Assembly: GCA_963768165.1 (NCBI GenBank)
Contig: CAVYHJ010000028.1
Span: 310,001-374,000 of the forward strand
DNA length: 64,000 nucleotides
Direction of reading: 5' to 3'
From: CAVYHJ01 sp963768165 [NCBI: uncultured bacterium]
Lineage (GTDB): Bacteria; UBP4; UBA4092
Positions within the stretch are counted from its first letter, which is position 1, and each line of letters starts with the position of its first letter. Shown here in pieces: positions 16,156 through 25,360 of the stretch. A program made the translations under genes and the position numbers. The notes under the pieces are model-generated. The model was not told where the DNA came from. It was given only the letters and a program-made list of their open reading frames with translations, and made no database searches.

Positions 16156-17604
16156 ATGAACACAAAACGAAAAATATTATTACTCAATCCTCCCGGAGAT
16201 CAATTGTATCTCCGAGATTATTATTGCAGCCATTCCAGCAAGGCGCGCTATTACTGGCATCCGTATGATTTATTAGTTCAAAGTGGAATTCTAGCACAGG
16301 AACATGAAGTGCAAGCACTCGATGCCAACGTTCTTGGTTTGACCAATGCGCAAGCGCTGGATCGTATCAAAGATATGGAAATTGACACCCTGTTTTTCCT
16401 GACAGGTGGAGTTTCTTGGAGGAATGATTTCGATTTCGTTACATCTCTTCTTAAAGAAAAACCACAAATCAAAGAAGTATTCTCCACTGGTGATTTCTTT
16501 CTCAGTAGGTCTACCGAAATGCTTGAAAAATATCCCTTTATTACAGCGGCGTTGTTGGATTTCACAAGTGATGTCTTATTGCGGTATATCCGCGGAGAAC
16601 TGCAAGGGGAGAAAACAGATTATATTTCGTATCGCTATAATGGTCAGATTCTGGAAGGACGACGGTACACCGAAGAAAAAGAATTTGAAGTTCCTTTCCA
16701 ACGCCTGGAATTATTCCCTTGGAAAGAATACCGCATTCCTCACGGGCGACACATGCCTTTCGCCAGTACATTAACCAATTTCGGTTGCCCTTTCAAATGC
16801 AGTTATTGCGTCAGTAGTATTGTGCCTTTGAAATTACGCAAACCGGAAAATGCCGTTGCCGAAATCGAATATCTCAACAAAAACTTCGGTATCAAGGAAT
16901 TCTGGATTAAAGACTTCACCTTTGCGGTGAATAAAAAACATGCGCTTAATTTTCTGAATTTGCTCATCTCTAAAAACTTGGATTTAAGCTGGGTCGCCCT
17001 TTCCCGTGTGGATGTCGTTGATGAAGACATTCTCAAATTGATGGGAAAGGCAGGTTGTCATACCATCCAATTTGGTGTGGAGTCTGTTACTGATGAAATA
17101 CTTAAGCATTATCACAAAGGGGTCAAGCCTGACCAGGTTAGAGAAATCTTCCGTATCTGCCGGGAAAATGGGATACGCACGCTGGCACATTTTATCATTG
17201 GACTTCCCGGAGAAACGGTAGATTCCGCGTATAAGACTGTAGATTTCGCCAAAGAATTATTACCTGATTTTGTCTCGTTCAATATTGCCACACCCAAAAT
17301 GGGAACCCCATTCCGCAAGGAAGCGATCGAGAAAGGTTGGACCAATTCGGACATAGATGTCCTTGATAATTCCGTGGCATTTCCCGTGGTAAGTACGGCG
17401 CAAATGACCCCCGAACAAGTTTGGAAGTTGCGTAATTATGCCATTCGGTCGTATCATTTACAATTGAAATTTATGTGGTTGCGACTGTCACAAGTGAAGA
17501 CTTTTTATGAATTCAGTACGCTCATACGAGAAGGATTTGGGTTGTTAGCTTCAACCCTCCGTCCGATGAAACAAATTCCACAAGAAAGCGATGCCCATGT
17601 ATAA
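16156..17604 (+). CDS. B12-binding-domain radical SAM protein (second of a tandem pair)
   Basis: A 482-residue relative of the preceding gene with the same layout: N-terminal Rossmann-like region without a visible DxHxxG, then the Fe-S motif CPFKCSYC (around residue 213), FGVESVTDEILKHYHKG and AHFIIGLPGETV. Both proteins end in a similar helical tail (SYHLQLKFMWLRLSQ here, KFLLRPSYIFHTLKQ in the first). I chose the ATG at 16156; TTG at 16138 and GTG at 16141 are further upstream and lie next to the repeat. There is no clear ribosome site. The TPR lipoprotein gene overlaps its end by 14 bases, which suggests a shared transcript. Confidence 0.86.
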   Translation: MNTKRKILLLNPPGDQLYLRDYYCSHSSKARYYWHPYDLLVQSGILAQEHEVQALDANVLGLTNAQALDRIKDMEIDTLFFLTGGVSWRNDFDFVTSLLKEKPQIKEVFSTGDFFLSRSTEMLEKYPFITAALLDFTSDVLLRYIRGELQGEKTDYISYRYNGQILEGRRYTEEKEFEVPFQRLELFPWKEYRIPHGRHMPFASTLTNFGCPFKCSYCVSSIVPLKLRKPENAVAEIEYLNKNFGIKEFWIKDFTFAVNKKHALNFLNLLISKNLDLSWVALSRVDVVDEDILKLMGKAGCHTIQFGVESVTDEILKHYHKGVKPDQVREIFRICRENGIRTLAHFIIGLPGETVDSAYKTVDFAKELLPDFVSFNIATPKMGTPFRKEAIEKGWTNSDIDVLDNSVAFPVVSTAQMTPEQVWKLRNYAIRSYHLQLKFMWLRLSQVKTFYEFSTLIREGFGLLASTLRPMKQIPQESDAHV

Positions 17605-18793
17605 AAAAAACAAGTTTCGAGTTTATCATTGCATGATGTCTCCTAGTTTCAAGTTTAAAGTTACCGCTCTTTTATTATCCGCTGTTCTCATTGTTGGATG
17701 CGGACGAAAAACACCGGAACGCTTGTTAAGCGACGCGCAGGAGGCCGCCAAACAGTATGATTTCACTCTTGCTATTACTAAATTAGAACAATTTCTGGAG
17801 CGTTATCCCCATGACCCGCGTGCGGTAAGAGTGCAATTTGAAATTGGTGCGTTGCATATGAAAATTGGCCAGTTTGATTTGGCCATTCAGGAATTTCAAA
17901 AAGTTATTCAAAAATATCCCGCCAGCGGTGATGCGGATACGCAAGCGGAATTTGCCATAGCCAATTGTTATGTCAATCAAAGCAAATTTGATAAGGCGGA
18001 AGAAATTTGGACTAAATTAAGTATGGATACTGCCCATCCGTTGTCCGCCGTGGAAGCCAAGTTTAATATTGCCAAAGCCTATGAAATACAAAAAAATTGG
18101 ACGGGCGCCGAGAAACAATATCAAGAGATTATCGCTATCGATACCGCCCATCCGTTATCCGGGGTGCAGGCCAAATTTAATATTGCTAAAAATTATGAAA
18201 TACAAAAAAATTGGACAGGGGCTGAGAAAGAATATCGGGAAATTATCGCAATGTTCCCACTGCCGGTAAAATTAATGCCCAAGGGTTATCCTAAAGAAGC
18301 GGATGAACGTGGAATAGTGGATGCCACTCAGGCGATAGCGATGGTGGAGTACCGGCAAGGGAAAACCGACAAGGCGATCGAAACCTACAAATCCCTGCAA
18401 ACCATGTATCCGAAAAATGAATATGTTCAGGGAGTTGCGATTTGGTCCAATGTGATAATCGGAGATATCTATACCCAGGAAAAACAAGTTAAAAAAGCCG
18501 CCGAGTCCTATCAAAAAGCCATGAACAGTTATGCTCAAATTACCGCCGATAAGTTGATTCCCGATAAAGCCTGTTGGGCAATGACCCGTATGGGGGAAAT
18601 TTATGAATACCATTTAATGGATACCACCAAAGCGGTGTCCCTTTATAAAGAGGCTATAACGGATTTTGCCAAAACAAAAACTGTGCGATATGCTCAAAAC
18701 GCTTTGATGCGTCTTTCCAAACCGCCAGTAGCGCGCGATACCACCCGTAAAATTCTCCCCGGTATCGCGGGTGATACGGCCGGAAAAAAATAA
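17591..18793 (+). CDS. TPR-repeat lipoprotein
   Basis: A protein of up to 400 residues with a lipoprotein signal peptide ending in the lipobox LIVGC, then tetratricopeptide repeats (for example DFTLAITKLEQFLERYP and KIGQFDLAIQEFQKVIQKYP), resembling outer-membrane assembly lipoproteins of the BamD/YbgF type. The ATG at 17591 overlaps the radical SAM gene; starts at 17633 or 17636 give a more usual signal peptide of about 22 residues. One 38-residue repeat is duplicated at DNA level (18026-18139 and 18140-18253). Near the C-terminus the DNA has inverted repeats CGCGATACC/GGTATCGCG (18734-18769). Confidence 0.8.
   Translation: MPMYKKNKFRVYHCMMSPSFKFKVTALLLSAVLIVGCGRKTPERLLSDAQEAAKQYDFTLAITKLEQFLERYPHDPRAVRVQFEIGALHMKIGQFDLAIQEFQKVIQKYPASGDADTQAEFAIANCYVNQSKFDKAEEIWTKLSMDTAHPLSAVEAKFNIAKAYEIQKNWTGAEKQYQEIIAIDTAHPLSGVQAKFNIAKNYEIQKNWTGAEKEYREIIAMFPLPVKLMPKGYPKEADERGIVDATQAIAMVEYRQGKTDKAIETYKSLQTMYPKNEYVQGVAIWSNVIIGDIYTQEKQVKKAAESYQKAMNSYAQITADKLIPDKACWAMTRMGEIYEYHLMDTTKAVSLYKEAITDFAKTKTVRYAQNALMRLSKPPVARDTTRKILPGIAGDTAGKK
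18026..18253 (+). repeat. 114-bp tandem duplication inside the TPR gene
   Basis: Two 114-bp units encode DTAHPLS followed by QAKFNIAK or EAKFNIAK, YEIQKNWTGAEK and EII. The shared DNA includes TATGAAATACAAAAAAATTG unchanged. The exact 38-codon length adds one whole TPR unit, so it looks like a recent in-frame duplication. Confidence 0.88.
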
Positions 18794-18849
18794 GGAATAT
18801 GGTTGCAGAAATGGGGTTTTACAGTTAGGTTATAATATCTATCAAACCC

Positions 18850-19904
18850 ATGAAATCAGCAACTTATAAATCTGCCGGTGTGGATATTCACGCCAAATCA
18901 TCCACACTGGCAAAACTTAAATCGCTCACCCGATCAACCTTCTCATCAGAAGTGTTAAGCGATATTGGACTGTTTGGCGCGCTTTTCTCAGTTAAGAATA
19001 TTTCTACTCAATACAAGCATCCGGTTCTTGTCAGTAGTGCTGATGGAGTGGGTACCAAGCTTAAAATAGCTTTTCTCATGAATAAACACGATACCGTAGG
19101 AGACGATATTGTCTCCCATTGTGTCAATGATATTCTCGTGCAAGCGCCCGCCCATTATTTTTCATGGATTATATTGCCACGGGAAAACTACATCCCAAAG
19201 TGATTCTGGATATTGTGAAAGGGTTGGCGAAAGGGTGCCGAAATGCCGGATGTGCACTTGTTGGCGGAGAGACCGCGGAAATGCCGGGGTTATATTCCGC
19301 TGGAGAATATGACCTTGCTGGTTTTATTGTCGGAGTCGTGGATAAAAATAAAATCATTGATGGAAAATCCGTCAAACCGGGGGACATTGTACTGGGTCTG
19401 GCGAGTTCCGGTCTGCATACCAATGGTTATTCTCTCGCACGGAAAATTCTTTTTGAAATAGACAAATATAAAGTAAACGATTACGTGGAATCGTTTAACA
19501 AAACAGTGGGAGAAGAATTACTTGTCCCTCACCGTTGTTATTCTGAGTCCATTCTCCCTATTTTGAATGACGGAAAAAGCAAAGCTCGTCTTCTTAAAGG
19601 TATGGTCCACCTGACCGGCGGCGGATTTTATGACAATATCCCGCGAATTCTACCAAAGCATGTTTCGGTAAAAATCAACAAAAATTCCTGGCCCATCCTT
19701 CCTATTTTCCAGTTACTTCAAAAAGATGGCAACATCCCCGATAAGGAAATGTATCGCGTTTTCAATATGGGCATCGGAATGATTCTTATTGTTTCTAAAA
19801 ACAATGCAAAATTTGTAAAAACCAAGTTGACCCTAGCAGGGGAAAAAGTTTATACCATTGGGGAAATCATCAAAGGGAACCAAACGGTTCTTATTCACAA
19901 ATAA
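18850..19904 (+). pseudogene. purM: purM, phosphoribosylformylglycinamidine cyclo-ligase, with a one-base frameshift
   Basis: The two overlapping frames 18850-19203 and on to 19904 together encode a full-length AIR synthetase (about 350 residues), the fifth step of purine synthesis. The first frame carries SSADGVGTKLKIAFL and HCVNDILVQ. The second carries FFMDYIATGKL, ALVGGETAEMPG and HLTGGGFYDNIPR. The frames join if one G is restored at about 19144, turning CAAGCGCCC into CAAGGCGCCC and giving the expected VNDILVQGARPLFFMDY region. It is either a real loss or a sequencing or assembly error in a GC run; the otherwise perfect conservation favours an error or a very recent mutation. A TATAAT box ends 13 bases before the ATG. 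Confidence 0.9.
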
Positions 19905-20064
19905 TTGCAGTATTCGGACAGGTATCTACGCACGCGGCGCAATCCACACATTCTTCTTCGGAAATGACGGCATGATTTTCTTGTACCGAAATCACATTGG
20001 TCGGACAGGAATCTACACAGGTCCCGCATCCGTCACATTTTTCAATGATTACTTTGGCGGCCAT
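19891..20064 (-). CDS. 2[4Fe-4S] ferredoxin (57 residues)
   Basis: A short gene with two perfect CxxCxxCxxxCP clusters: CDGCGTCVDSCP (residues 10-21) and CVDCAACVDTCP (residues 39-50). It is a low-potential cytoplasmic electron carrier of the clostridial type. The start MAAKVIIEKC has AAAGGAG 8 bases upstream. The 3' end overlaps the end of purM by 14 bases on the opposite strand. It could supply electrons to the radical SAM enzymes or to glutamate synthase, but this is inference only. Confidence 0.95.
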   Translation of the reverse strand: MAAKVIIEKCDGCGTCVDSCPTNVISVQENHAVISEEECVDCAACVDTCPNTAIICE

Positions 20065-20288
20065 TCAAATTTCTCCTTTCTTACCCCACATCAGGGAATT
20101 CTATCGAACAGATAACTCTTGTATATATTTGTATAAGAATAGTATAGCAAAAATTCCTCTTTTCGTTAACATTCATTCTATAATTCATTGGTCCTGCAAA
20201 TGGAACTTAAAAATATTTCATCTTGCTCTAAGTGTGGGAAAAGAGATATACTGACGTAGAGTCGAAGAAATGGAATGCAAGGTTTGTT

Positions 20289-20597
20289 ATGATTCAATAT
20301 CTTTGTGACCGTTGCGGGAAGGAAATCCCTCCGACCCAAACGCGCTTTTCTTTGCATATGCAATTGTTTGCATCCAAAGAGAATTTATATTTCAGTGAAT
20401 CCGATTTGCAAAAGGATTTACGCGAGGAAATGGCTCAATTAATCCGCCAGATGGAACGGATGGACCCGGAACAATTGAACGATGAAGTGTATGTACGATA
20501 CGAGTTCGATGTGTGCAACGCCTGCCGGAAAGAGTTGTATTTTCAATTTCGCCGACAATTACCTCTAGACTTTCCGAAAATAGAAAGATATAATTAA
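20289..20597 (+). CDS. hypothetical protein with two CxxC pairs (zinc-ribbon-like)
   Basis: A 102-residue protein with CDRCGKEI near the N-terminus and CNACRKEL near the C-terminus, enough to bind one zinc ion as a ribbon split by a helical, acidic insert (residues 30-70). I chose the ATG at 20289 with AAGG about 9 bases upstream; the frame is open to 20232. No family is recognised. It is followed after 20 bases by another small gene with a strong ribosome site, so the two are likely co-expressed. Confidence 0.65.
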   Translation: MIQYLCDRCGKEIPPTQTRFSLHMQLFASKENLYFSESDLQKDLREEMAQLIRQMERMDPEQLNDEVYVRYEFDVCNACRKELYFQFRRQLPLDFPKIERYN

Positions 20598-20617
20598 ACT
20601 TTCTAGGAGAAAAGGAT

Positions 20618-20944
20618 ATGCCAGCATTGAAACAACCGCGAATTACCGTAAAAGTAATTATTATCTTGAGTCAATATCGCGTGACTGGAAAAGTACATCT
20701 GCATCCGGGTCAACGATTATCGGATTATGTGAACGGGGTCAAAGATTTTATACCGATGACGGATGCGCGGGTTTATCAATTGGATGGGAAAACGGAAGTT
20801 AACCGGATGAGTTTGTTGGAAGTGAATGTCCGGCATGTTTTATTGATTTACCCTTTGGAAGGGGAAGAATTGCCTTCGGAATCGGATGATTTGGAAAACC
20901 TCAAACCGGTGTATGTGGATACCTATAAAAAGAAAACTTGGTAA
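20618..20944 (+). CDS. hypothetical protein, DUF6812-like
   Basis: A 108-residue soluble beta-rich protein. The pattern YRVTGKVHLHPGQRLSDYVN...FIPMTDARVY resembles a small family (I believe DUF6812) found in diverse bacteria, but I could not check this. AGGAG and AAAGG lie just before the ATG. It lies 20 bases after the zinc-ribbon gene. No function can be assigned. Confidence 0.65.
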   Translation: MPALKQPRITVKVIIILSQYRVTGKVHLHPGQRLSDYVNGVKDFIPMTDARVYQLDGKTEVNRMSLLEVNVRHVLLIYPLEGEELPSESDDLENLKPVYVDTYKKKTW

Positions 20945-20984
20945 ACTACAGGCAAAAGATAATCCTTATACCTTACCTTCGTTA

Positions 20985-21839
20985 TTATTCACCCATGAGA
21001 CCCAACTGGGTATTCATTTCTTGAATCAAATCCTGTGCTGAAATAAATCCAACGAGTCGTTTTCTTTCTTTTCCTTGCAGGTCAAGGAAAAGAAGAGTGG
21101 GGACTTGATATACTCTAAAATCCCGCATATAATCCGGATTAGTTTCCACTTGGATTTGAACAGTGACGAATTTATCGGACCATTTGATAAAAGTTGGGTC
21201 GGTAAACGTTTCTTTGGATAAGCGTTGGCAATCTAAACTTTTATCCGACGCAAAATAGAGTAAAACTGGTTTCTCCTGGGTAGTCGCGAGTGTGACGGCG
21301 TCAAGTGGTGAAGAGGTAGTCCAGGAAATTCCTGTTGAAGTTGTGGAAATATATTTTACAGCATCCGCAATCACATAATTTCCCGTTCCGGTCCAAGAAT
21401 CCGATAAAATGACAATACCCACAGTATCAAAATCATACATTCCCAAATCGACGCTCCAATCCCCGGTGGTCAGATATTGACTACGGGTGATGGCAGTGGT
21501 GATCCCGCTATGTACAATCATATAATGAGCGTCTTCGGCATAAGGAGCCGAATTGACCCAAGCTTTGACATCATACCGTCCCGGGGCGAGTCTGGTAATC
21601 CAAGTCACGGTTTTTGACCCATCGCCTTTGACGGCAAAAAGTTTATCCTTCCCAAAAGAAGTTCCCCAAGTACTGGCTGACCAGCTTCCGAGAGGAGACA
21701 CAATACAGGTGGTGGTATCACTGTGGTCAGTTATAAATTCCAATGCAGGACTGAAAGAAAAACAAAAAATAAAAAAGATTATTGTAACCATCACATGGGA
21801 GAACAAGAGATATTTATCGCGAAATTTCGCATGAATCAT
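20985..21839 (-). CDS. secreted protein: golvesin/Xly-like domain plus thioredoxin-like domain
   Basis: A 284-residue exported protein. A signal peptide or anchor (residues 14-34) is followed by a beta-sandwich module (around residues 38-165; GSWSASTWGTSFGKDKL, WITRLAPGRYDVKAWV, NYVIADAVKYI) like the golvesin/Xly carbohydrate-binding-type domains, then a thioredoxin-fold domain (around residues 175-284; KPVLLYFASDKSLDCQRLS, QVPTLLFLDLQGKE). The redox motif CxxC is reduced to SLDC, so only one of the two cysteines remains and classic disulfide exchange is unlikely. The cis-proline QVPT loop is kept. It is monocistronic. Confidence 0.75.
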   Translation of the reverse strand: MIHAKFRDKYLLFSHVMVTIIFFIFCFSFSPALEFITDHSDTTTCIVSPLGSWSASTWGTSFGKDKLFAVKGDGSKTVTWITRLAPGRYDVKAWVNSAPYAEDAHYMIVHSGITTAITRSQYLTTGDWSVDLGMYDFDTVGIVILSDSWTGTGNYVIADAVKYISTTSTGISWTTSSPLDAVTLATTQEKPVLLYFASDKSLDCQRLSKETFTDPTFIKWSDKFVTVQIQVETNPDYMRDFRVYQVPTLLFLDLQGKERKRLVGFISAQDLIQEMNTQLGLMGE

Positions 21840-22055
21840 AATCTACTCCTTATCAAACAGGGGAGAACTTGTCCCTGTCGCTACTATAGTGTTTCTCTAG
21901 AGACACAACTCTCAAAATGTATTATAGCGCAATAGCGCATTTCCAGTTATAGGTTTCTATAGAAGTTCAAGTTTTACACAAAACTCTATTTCGTTTTGGG
22001 GATTTTGTCAAGTGGTGCCTGCAAAGTGGAAAGTGGGATAAAACAATTTTTTACC

Positions 22056-22085
22056 TTTACATTCGCCTTGAGTGCAAGGTAAAAT
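22056..22085 (+). promoter_or_regulatory. sigma70-like promoter close to the lptF start
   Basis: TTTACA at 22056-22061, an 18-base spacer and TAAAAT at 22080-22085. The ATG begins 12 bases after the -10 box and has no ribosome site. The inverted pair TTTACCTT/AAGGTAAA overlaps the promoter (22050-22083) and could be an operator. Confidence 0.55.
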
Positions 22086-22097
22086 CCTAAACCAATC

Positions 22098-23198
22098 ATG
22101 AAACTTGTTCAACGCTATGTTGTGGAAGAATTTATCGGGCCAACCGCACTCGCCCTGTTAATATTTACTTTTGTTATGCTCACCCGTAAAGTGGATGATT
22201 TTGTAATTTATTTCAGCGCACCGGGTGTGAGTTGGAATATGTTATTTAAAATGATTGGATTGCTGCTGCCATTCCTATTAACCATGACCCTCCCAATGGG
22301 TCTTTTGATTGCGTGTCTGACAGTGTTCAGCCGGTGGAATAATGACCGGGAAATATTGGCTCTGCGAATCAGCGGCGTGAGTCCCTGGCGGATTATTACG
22401 CCATTATTGACCGTTAGTGTGGTATGCAGTTGTGTGGTGTTGTACCTAACGACGGAGGTCGTTCCGTGGACCTATACAGCGTTTCGAAAAACGATTTATC
22501 AAGTTGCCGCCACATTGGGGGAAAGCCTGAACGAACAATCGTTTAATCAATTCGGGAAACAACTGGTCATTTACGTTCAAAAAAAAGGCGCGCAATCTGG
22601 ACAGTACGAAGGCGTGACATTGTTTTATTCCAAAAATGCCCATGTCACACAAATCCTGACCGCGGAAAAAGGTTCGATTCAAATAGATATAAACCAGGGG
22701 ATTTCCACGCTAACTTTGAACAATGGGGCAGTTTTCAAAGCCGATTCCAAGGACCCGGAACATTATTATGTCGGGACTTTTGGGCGATGGCAGTCCGTGA
22801 CAGAACTGGATAAACTATTGGGTGCGCCGGAACAAGGACCGGGAATACCGCGGGAATATTCTATGGCGGGATTACGTGATAAAATCCAACAGTTACGAAA
22901 AATCGGGAATTCGGCAGCGGAGTATCGCCTGGAATTGGGACGGAGATTTGCGTTTCCTTTCGCGTGCATTGTTTTTGTATTGATCGGAGTTCCGCTGGGA
23001 GTTTCCTGGAGAGTCAAAAATCGAACGCTCAGTTTTTTTGCCGGAGTTTGTACGATTGTGGTGTACTGGGTATTTCTGACCATGAGCGAACAGTTGGGCA
23101 TGAAAGAAAAAGTCCCGCCCGAATTAGCGGTCTGGCTGCCCAATATAATTTTGGGAACATTGGGAACTTATTTCACCTGGAGAACCTGTCGGCAATGA
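22098..23198 (+). CDS. lptF: LPS export ABC transporter permease LptF/LptG (YjgP/YjgQ)
   Basis: A 366-residue inner-membrane permease of the lipopolysaccharide export machine. MKLVQRYVVEEFIGP is the standard start; helices group three at each end around a periplasmic beta-jellyroll (around residues 130-250), and the coupling region FSRWNNDREILALRISG (around residue 76) and RRFAFPFACIVFVLIGVPLG (around 278) are family hallmarks. Only one such permease gene is here; LptG and the LptB ATPase must be elsewhere. The stop overlaps the next ATG (ATGA), so translation is coupled to the LptD-like gene. LptF and LptG cannot be separated with certainty. Confidence 0.92.
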   Translation: MKLVQRYVVEEFIGPTALALLIFTFVMLTRKVDDFVIYFSAPGVSWNMLFKMIGLLLPFLLTMTLPMGLLIACLTVFSRWNNDREILALRISGVSPWRIITPLLTVSVVCSCVVLYLTTEVVPWTYTAFRKTIYQVAATLGESLNEQSFNQFGKQLVIYVQKKGAQSGQYEGVTLFYSKNAHVTQILTAEKGSIQIDINQGISTLTLNNGAVFKADSKDPEHYYVGTFGRWQSVTELDKLLGAPEQGPGIPREYSMAGLRDKIQQLRKIGNSAAEYRLELGRRFAFPFACIVFVLIGVPLGVSWRVKNRTLSFFAGVCTIVVYWVFLTMSEQLGMKEKVPPELAVWLPNIILGTLGTYFTWRTCRQ

Positions 23199-25360
23199 AG
23201 GCAATCTATTACAATTTCAGATTCCAGATTTTTTTGATTTTACTGTTTTTATTAAGTCTGCAATCTGCCTTTAGCATTCAGCAAACGGTGTCGGAGGATA
23301 CCGGGGGATTTGCTTTTCCCGGAAGAGATCAACGTTACCCCTTGTATATTCAACATGCGGATTATGGGATTCAATTTGATATTGATAGTGCGGTTATGGT
23401 TTATGGAAAAGGGAACGTGGTCATGACCTATGGCGACGCCACTTTGTATTCTGATGAGGTTTGGTACACGGCTTCGGATAGTACATTTCATGCCAAAGGT
23501 CATGTCGTTTATTATTATCGTCCTTCTCTCAAAGAACCGTACCGGGTCATGAAATGTGAAGAGATGATTTATAATCGAGGTAATGATAGGGGTGCGGTCT
23601 ATCAGTCGAGAACCTTTGTTCCTCCCTTGTTTATCCGCGCTCCCACAGTGCAGCAAGTGAATCCTAAAAAGCAAATCATCTTTGACGGAAGTTTTACAAC
23701 CTGCAATCTGGAACACCCGCATTATCATTTTACCGCCCAAAAAATCGCCATCTATCCCCATGATATTTTGATTGCCTATAACATTGTTATGTATATAGGG
23801 AATGTTCCCGTTATGTATTTCCCTTATCTCCGGCGCTCTCTCAAAAACAACGATGCTTTTTTCGATATTGAAGGGGGGAAAAGCAGTAGAGTCGGTTCCT
23901 TTGTGAAAAGCTCTTATCAGTTTCCAATTACGAAAGATATTGTGGCACGGCTCCGCTTGGATTATTTTTCAAAAGAGGGTACAGGAGAAGGATTGGACCT
24001 GAAGTACGATTATGGCAAAGAAGCGCAAGGTGTGCTGCAAACCTATTACATTCATGAAAACGATACAGGAGAAGACCGGTATCGGATTTTTCTCAAACAT
24101 CGGACTTATCTGACCGACGATATATCCGTTTCTCTGTATGCCAATTATGCCAGCGATAATGCGGTGGATGAAGATTATCTCCATACGCATATAATGGGCA
24201 AAATGGATACGCGGGAAGAGTATGTGTCAGTGGATAAATGGGATAGTAATTATCAAATCCGGTTGATGGCCCGCCAGATTCAAGAATGGATTGATGATAC
24301 ATCCAAAATCCGCAGTAACAGTTTTTCGGATGTCACCGGCAGTTATCAACTGCAACAGGGTTCCAGTCCGCAGTTGGAAGGGACTTTGAAATATCAGAAA
24401 ATTTCTTCCACGCCTTTTTATTACACGGCGAGCGGCAGTGTGGGGGAGATGGAACACTATACCGGCTATACGACATCCACTAATGAGTCCACCTACCGGT
24501 CATTGGATGTGAATGTGGAACAAGATGTCTCGTATGCCAAGCCGCTGACAAAACAAATTACCTTTTTCTCTTCCGTTGGAGTAATTAACGACTATGCGCA
24601 AAAAACCTCTGAGTTTAACGATGTAAATGATTTCGATACATTTTTGCAAGAGCGATTGCGGCTGGAAGATCGGATTACCCGAAACTTGAAAGCCGATCTG
24701 ATTTATACTGCGGAAGAACAAACGGAGAATAACAGTGAATATGCTCCCGCCACACTGGCTTTGAATGATCTTGGTGGCCGGCTTTCCTATCGAGTACCCA
24801 ACAGTTCGATGCGTATCCGCTGGCAGGGGGACTATAATATTTTACCCGAGGATGAACTTAACGTGGGGCAGCGGCAATACTATACCCGTCTGGATGTAAC
24901 TTGGAATCCGACAAAAATTATTTCATATAATATTGCCGGTGTGGCGGCTCGTGCTCTGGAAAACGATACCACCTATGGACTTTATTTCTCACAAGAGCAA
25001 TCCCTCTGGGCCAGCGCTAAAGTGCAGCCGAAAGATTGGTGGTGGGTTTCTTTGAGCGGTTATTTCCAGGCTAGCCAAACCCCGGCGAATATCTCGGGAA
25101 ATACCAATACGGTAGCCCTTTATCCTTCCTTTTCAACCTTCATCGGAAAAAAATGGCGATTGGATGGAAGCACCTCCATTAGCTTGAATACCGGGACGCT
25201 CGATGAACAAGACCTGACCCTCTACCGCGACCTGCATTGTTGGGAAGCCTATATACGTTATAGCCATACCCCGACAGATAACGCTATTCACTTTGTCATA
25301 CGAATTAAAGCGTTTAGTCATCCCGCCTTTGCGCCAGACCCTAAGACTTCGTTTGAATAA
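23195..25360 (+). CDS. lptD: LPS-assembly outer-membrane protein LptD-like
   Basis: A 721-residue exported protein. After a signal peptide (residues 8-28) comes an OstA/LptA jellyroll (around residues 45-190; YGKGNVVMTYGDATLYSDEV, STFHAKGHVVYYY) and then a long beta-barrel region made of alternating aromatic strands. It should form the outer-membrane translocon that places LPS on the cell surface. I chose the ATG at 23195, which overlaps the lptF stop by 4 bases; the frame is open upstream only as a shadow. The C-terminus ends in AFAPDPKTSFE and lacks the usual terminal aromatic of barrel proteins. Confidence 0.88.
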   Translation: MKAIYYNFRFQIFLILLFLLSLQSAFSIQQTVSEDTGGFAFPGRDQRYPLYIQHADYGIQFDIDSAVMVYGKGNVVMTYGDATLYSDEVWYTASDSTFHAKGHVVYYYRPSLKEPYRVMKCEEMIYNRGNDRGAVYQSRTFVPPLFIRAPTVQQVNPKKQIIFDGSFTTCNLEHPHYHFTAQKIAIYPHDILIAYNIVMYIGNVPVMYFPYLRRSLKNNDAFFDIEGGKSSRVGSFVKSSYQFPITKDIVARLRLDYFSKEGTGEGLDLKYDYGKEAQGVLQTYYIHENDTGEDRYRIFLKHRTYLTDDISVSLYANYASDNAVDEDYLHTHIMGKMDTREEYVSVDKWDSNYQIRLMARQIQEWIDDTSKIRSNSFSDVTGSYQLQQGSSPQLEGTLKYQKISSTPFYYTASGSVGEMEHYTGYTTSTNESTYRSLDVNVEQDVSYAKPLTKQITFFSSVGVINDYAQKTSEFNDVNDFDTFLQERLRLEDRITRNLKADLIYTAEEQTENNSEYAPATLALNDLGGRLSYRVPNSSMRIRWQGDYNILPEDELNVGQRQYYTRLDVTWNPTKIISYNIAGVAARALENDTTYGLYFSQEQSLWASAKVQPKDWWWVSLSGYFQASQTPANISGNTNTVALYPSFSTFIGKKWRLDGSTSISLNTGTLDEQDLTLYRDLHCWEAYIRYSHTPTDNAIHFVIRIKAFSHPAFAPDPKTSFE

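Noticed and set aside
20199-20252. 17-codon frame with CSKCGKRD just before the zinc-ribbon gene
   Set aside because: Too short, no ribosome site and ends at once; perhaps a remnant of a second zinc ribbon, but not supportable as a gene.
21066-21094. Perfect 12-bp inverted repeat in the thioredoxin-like gene
   Set aside because: It encodes FLDLQGKE, the usual sequence of this thioredoxin segment, so the palindrome is a by-product of codon choice and not an insertion.
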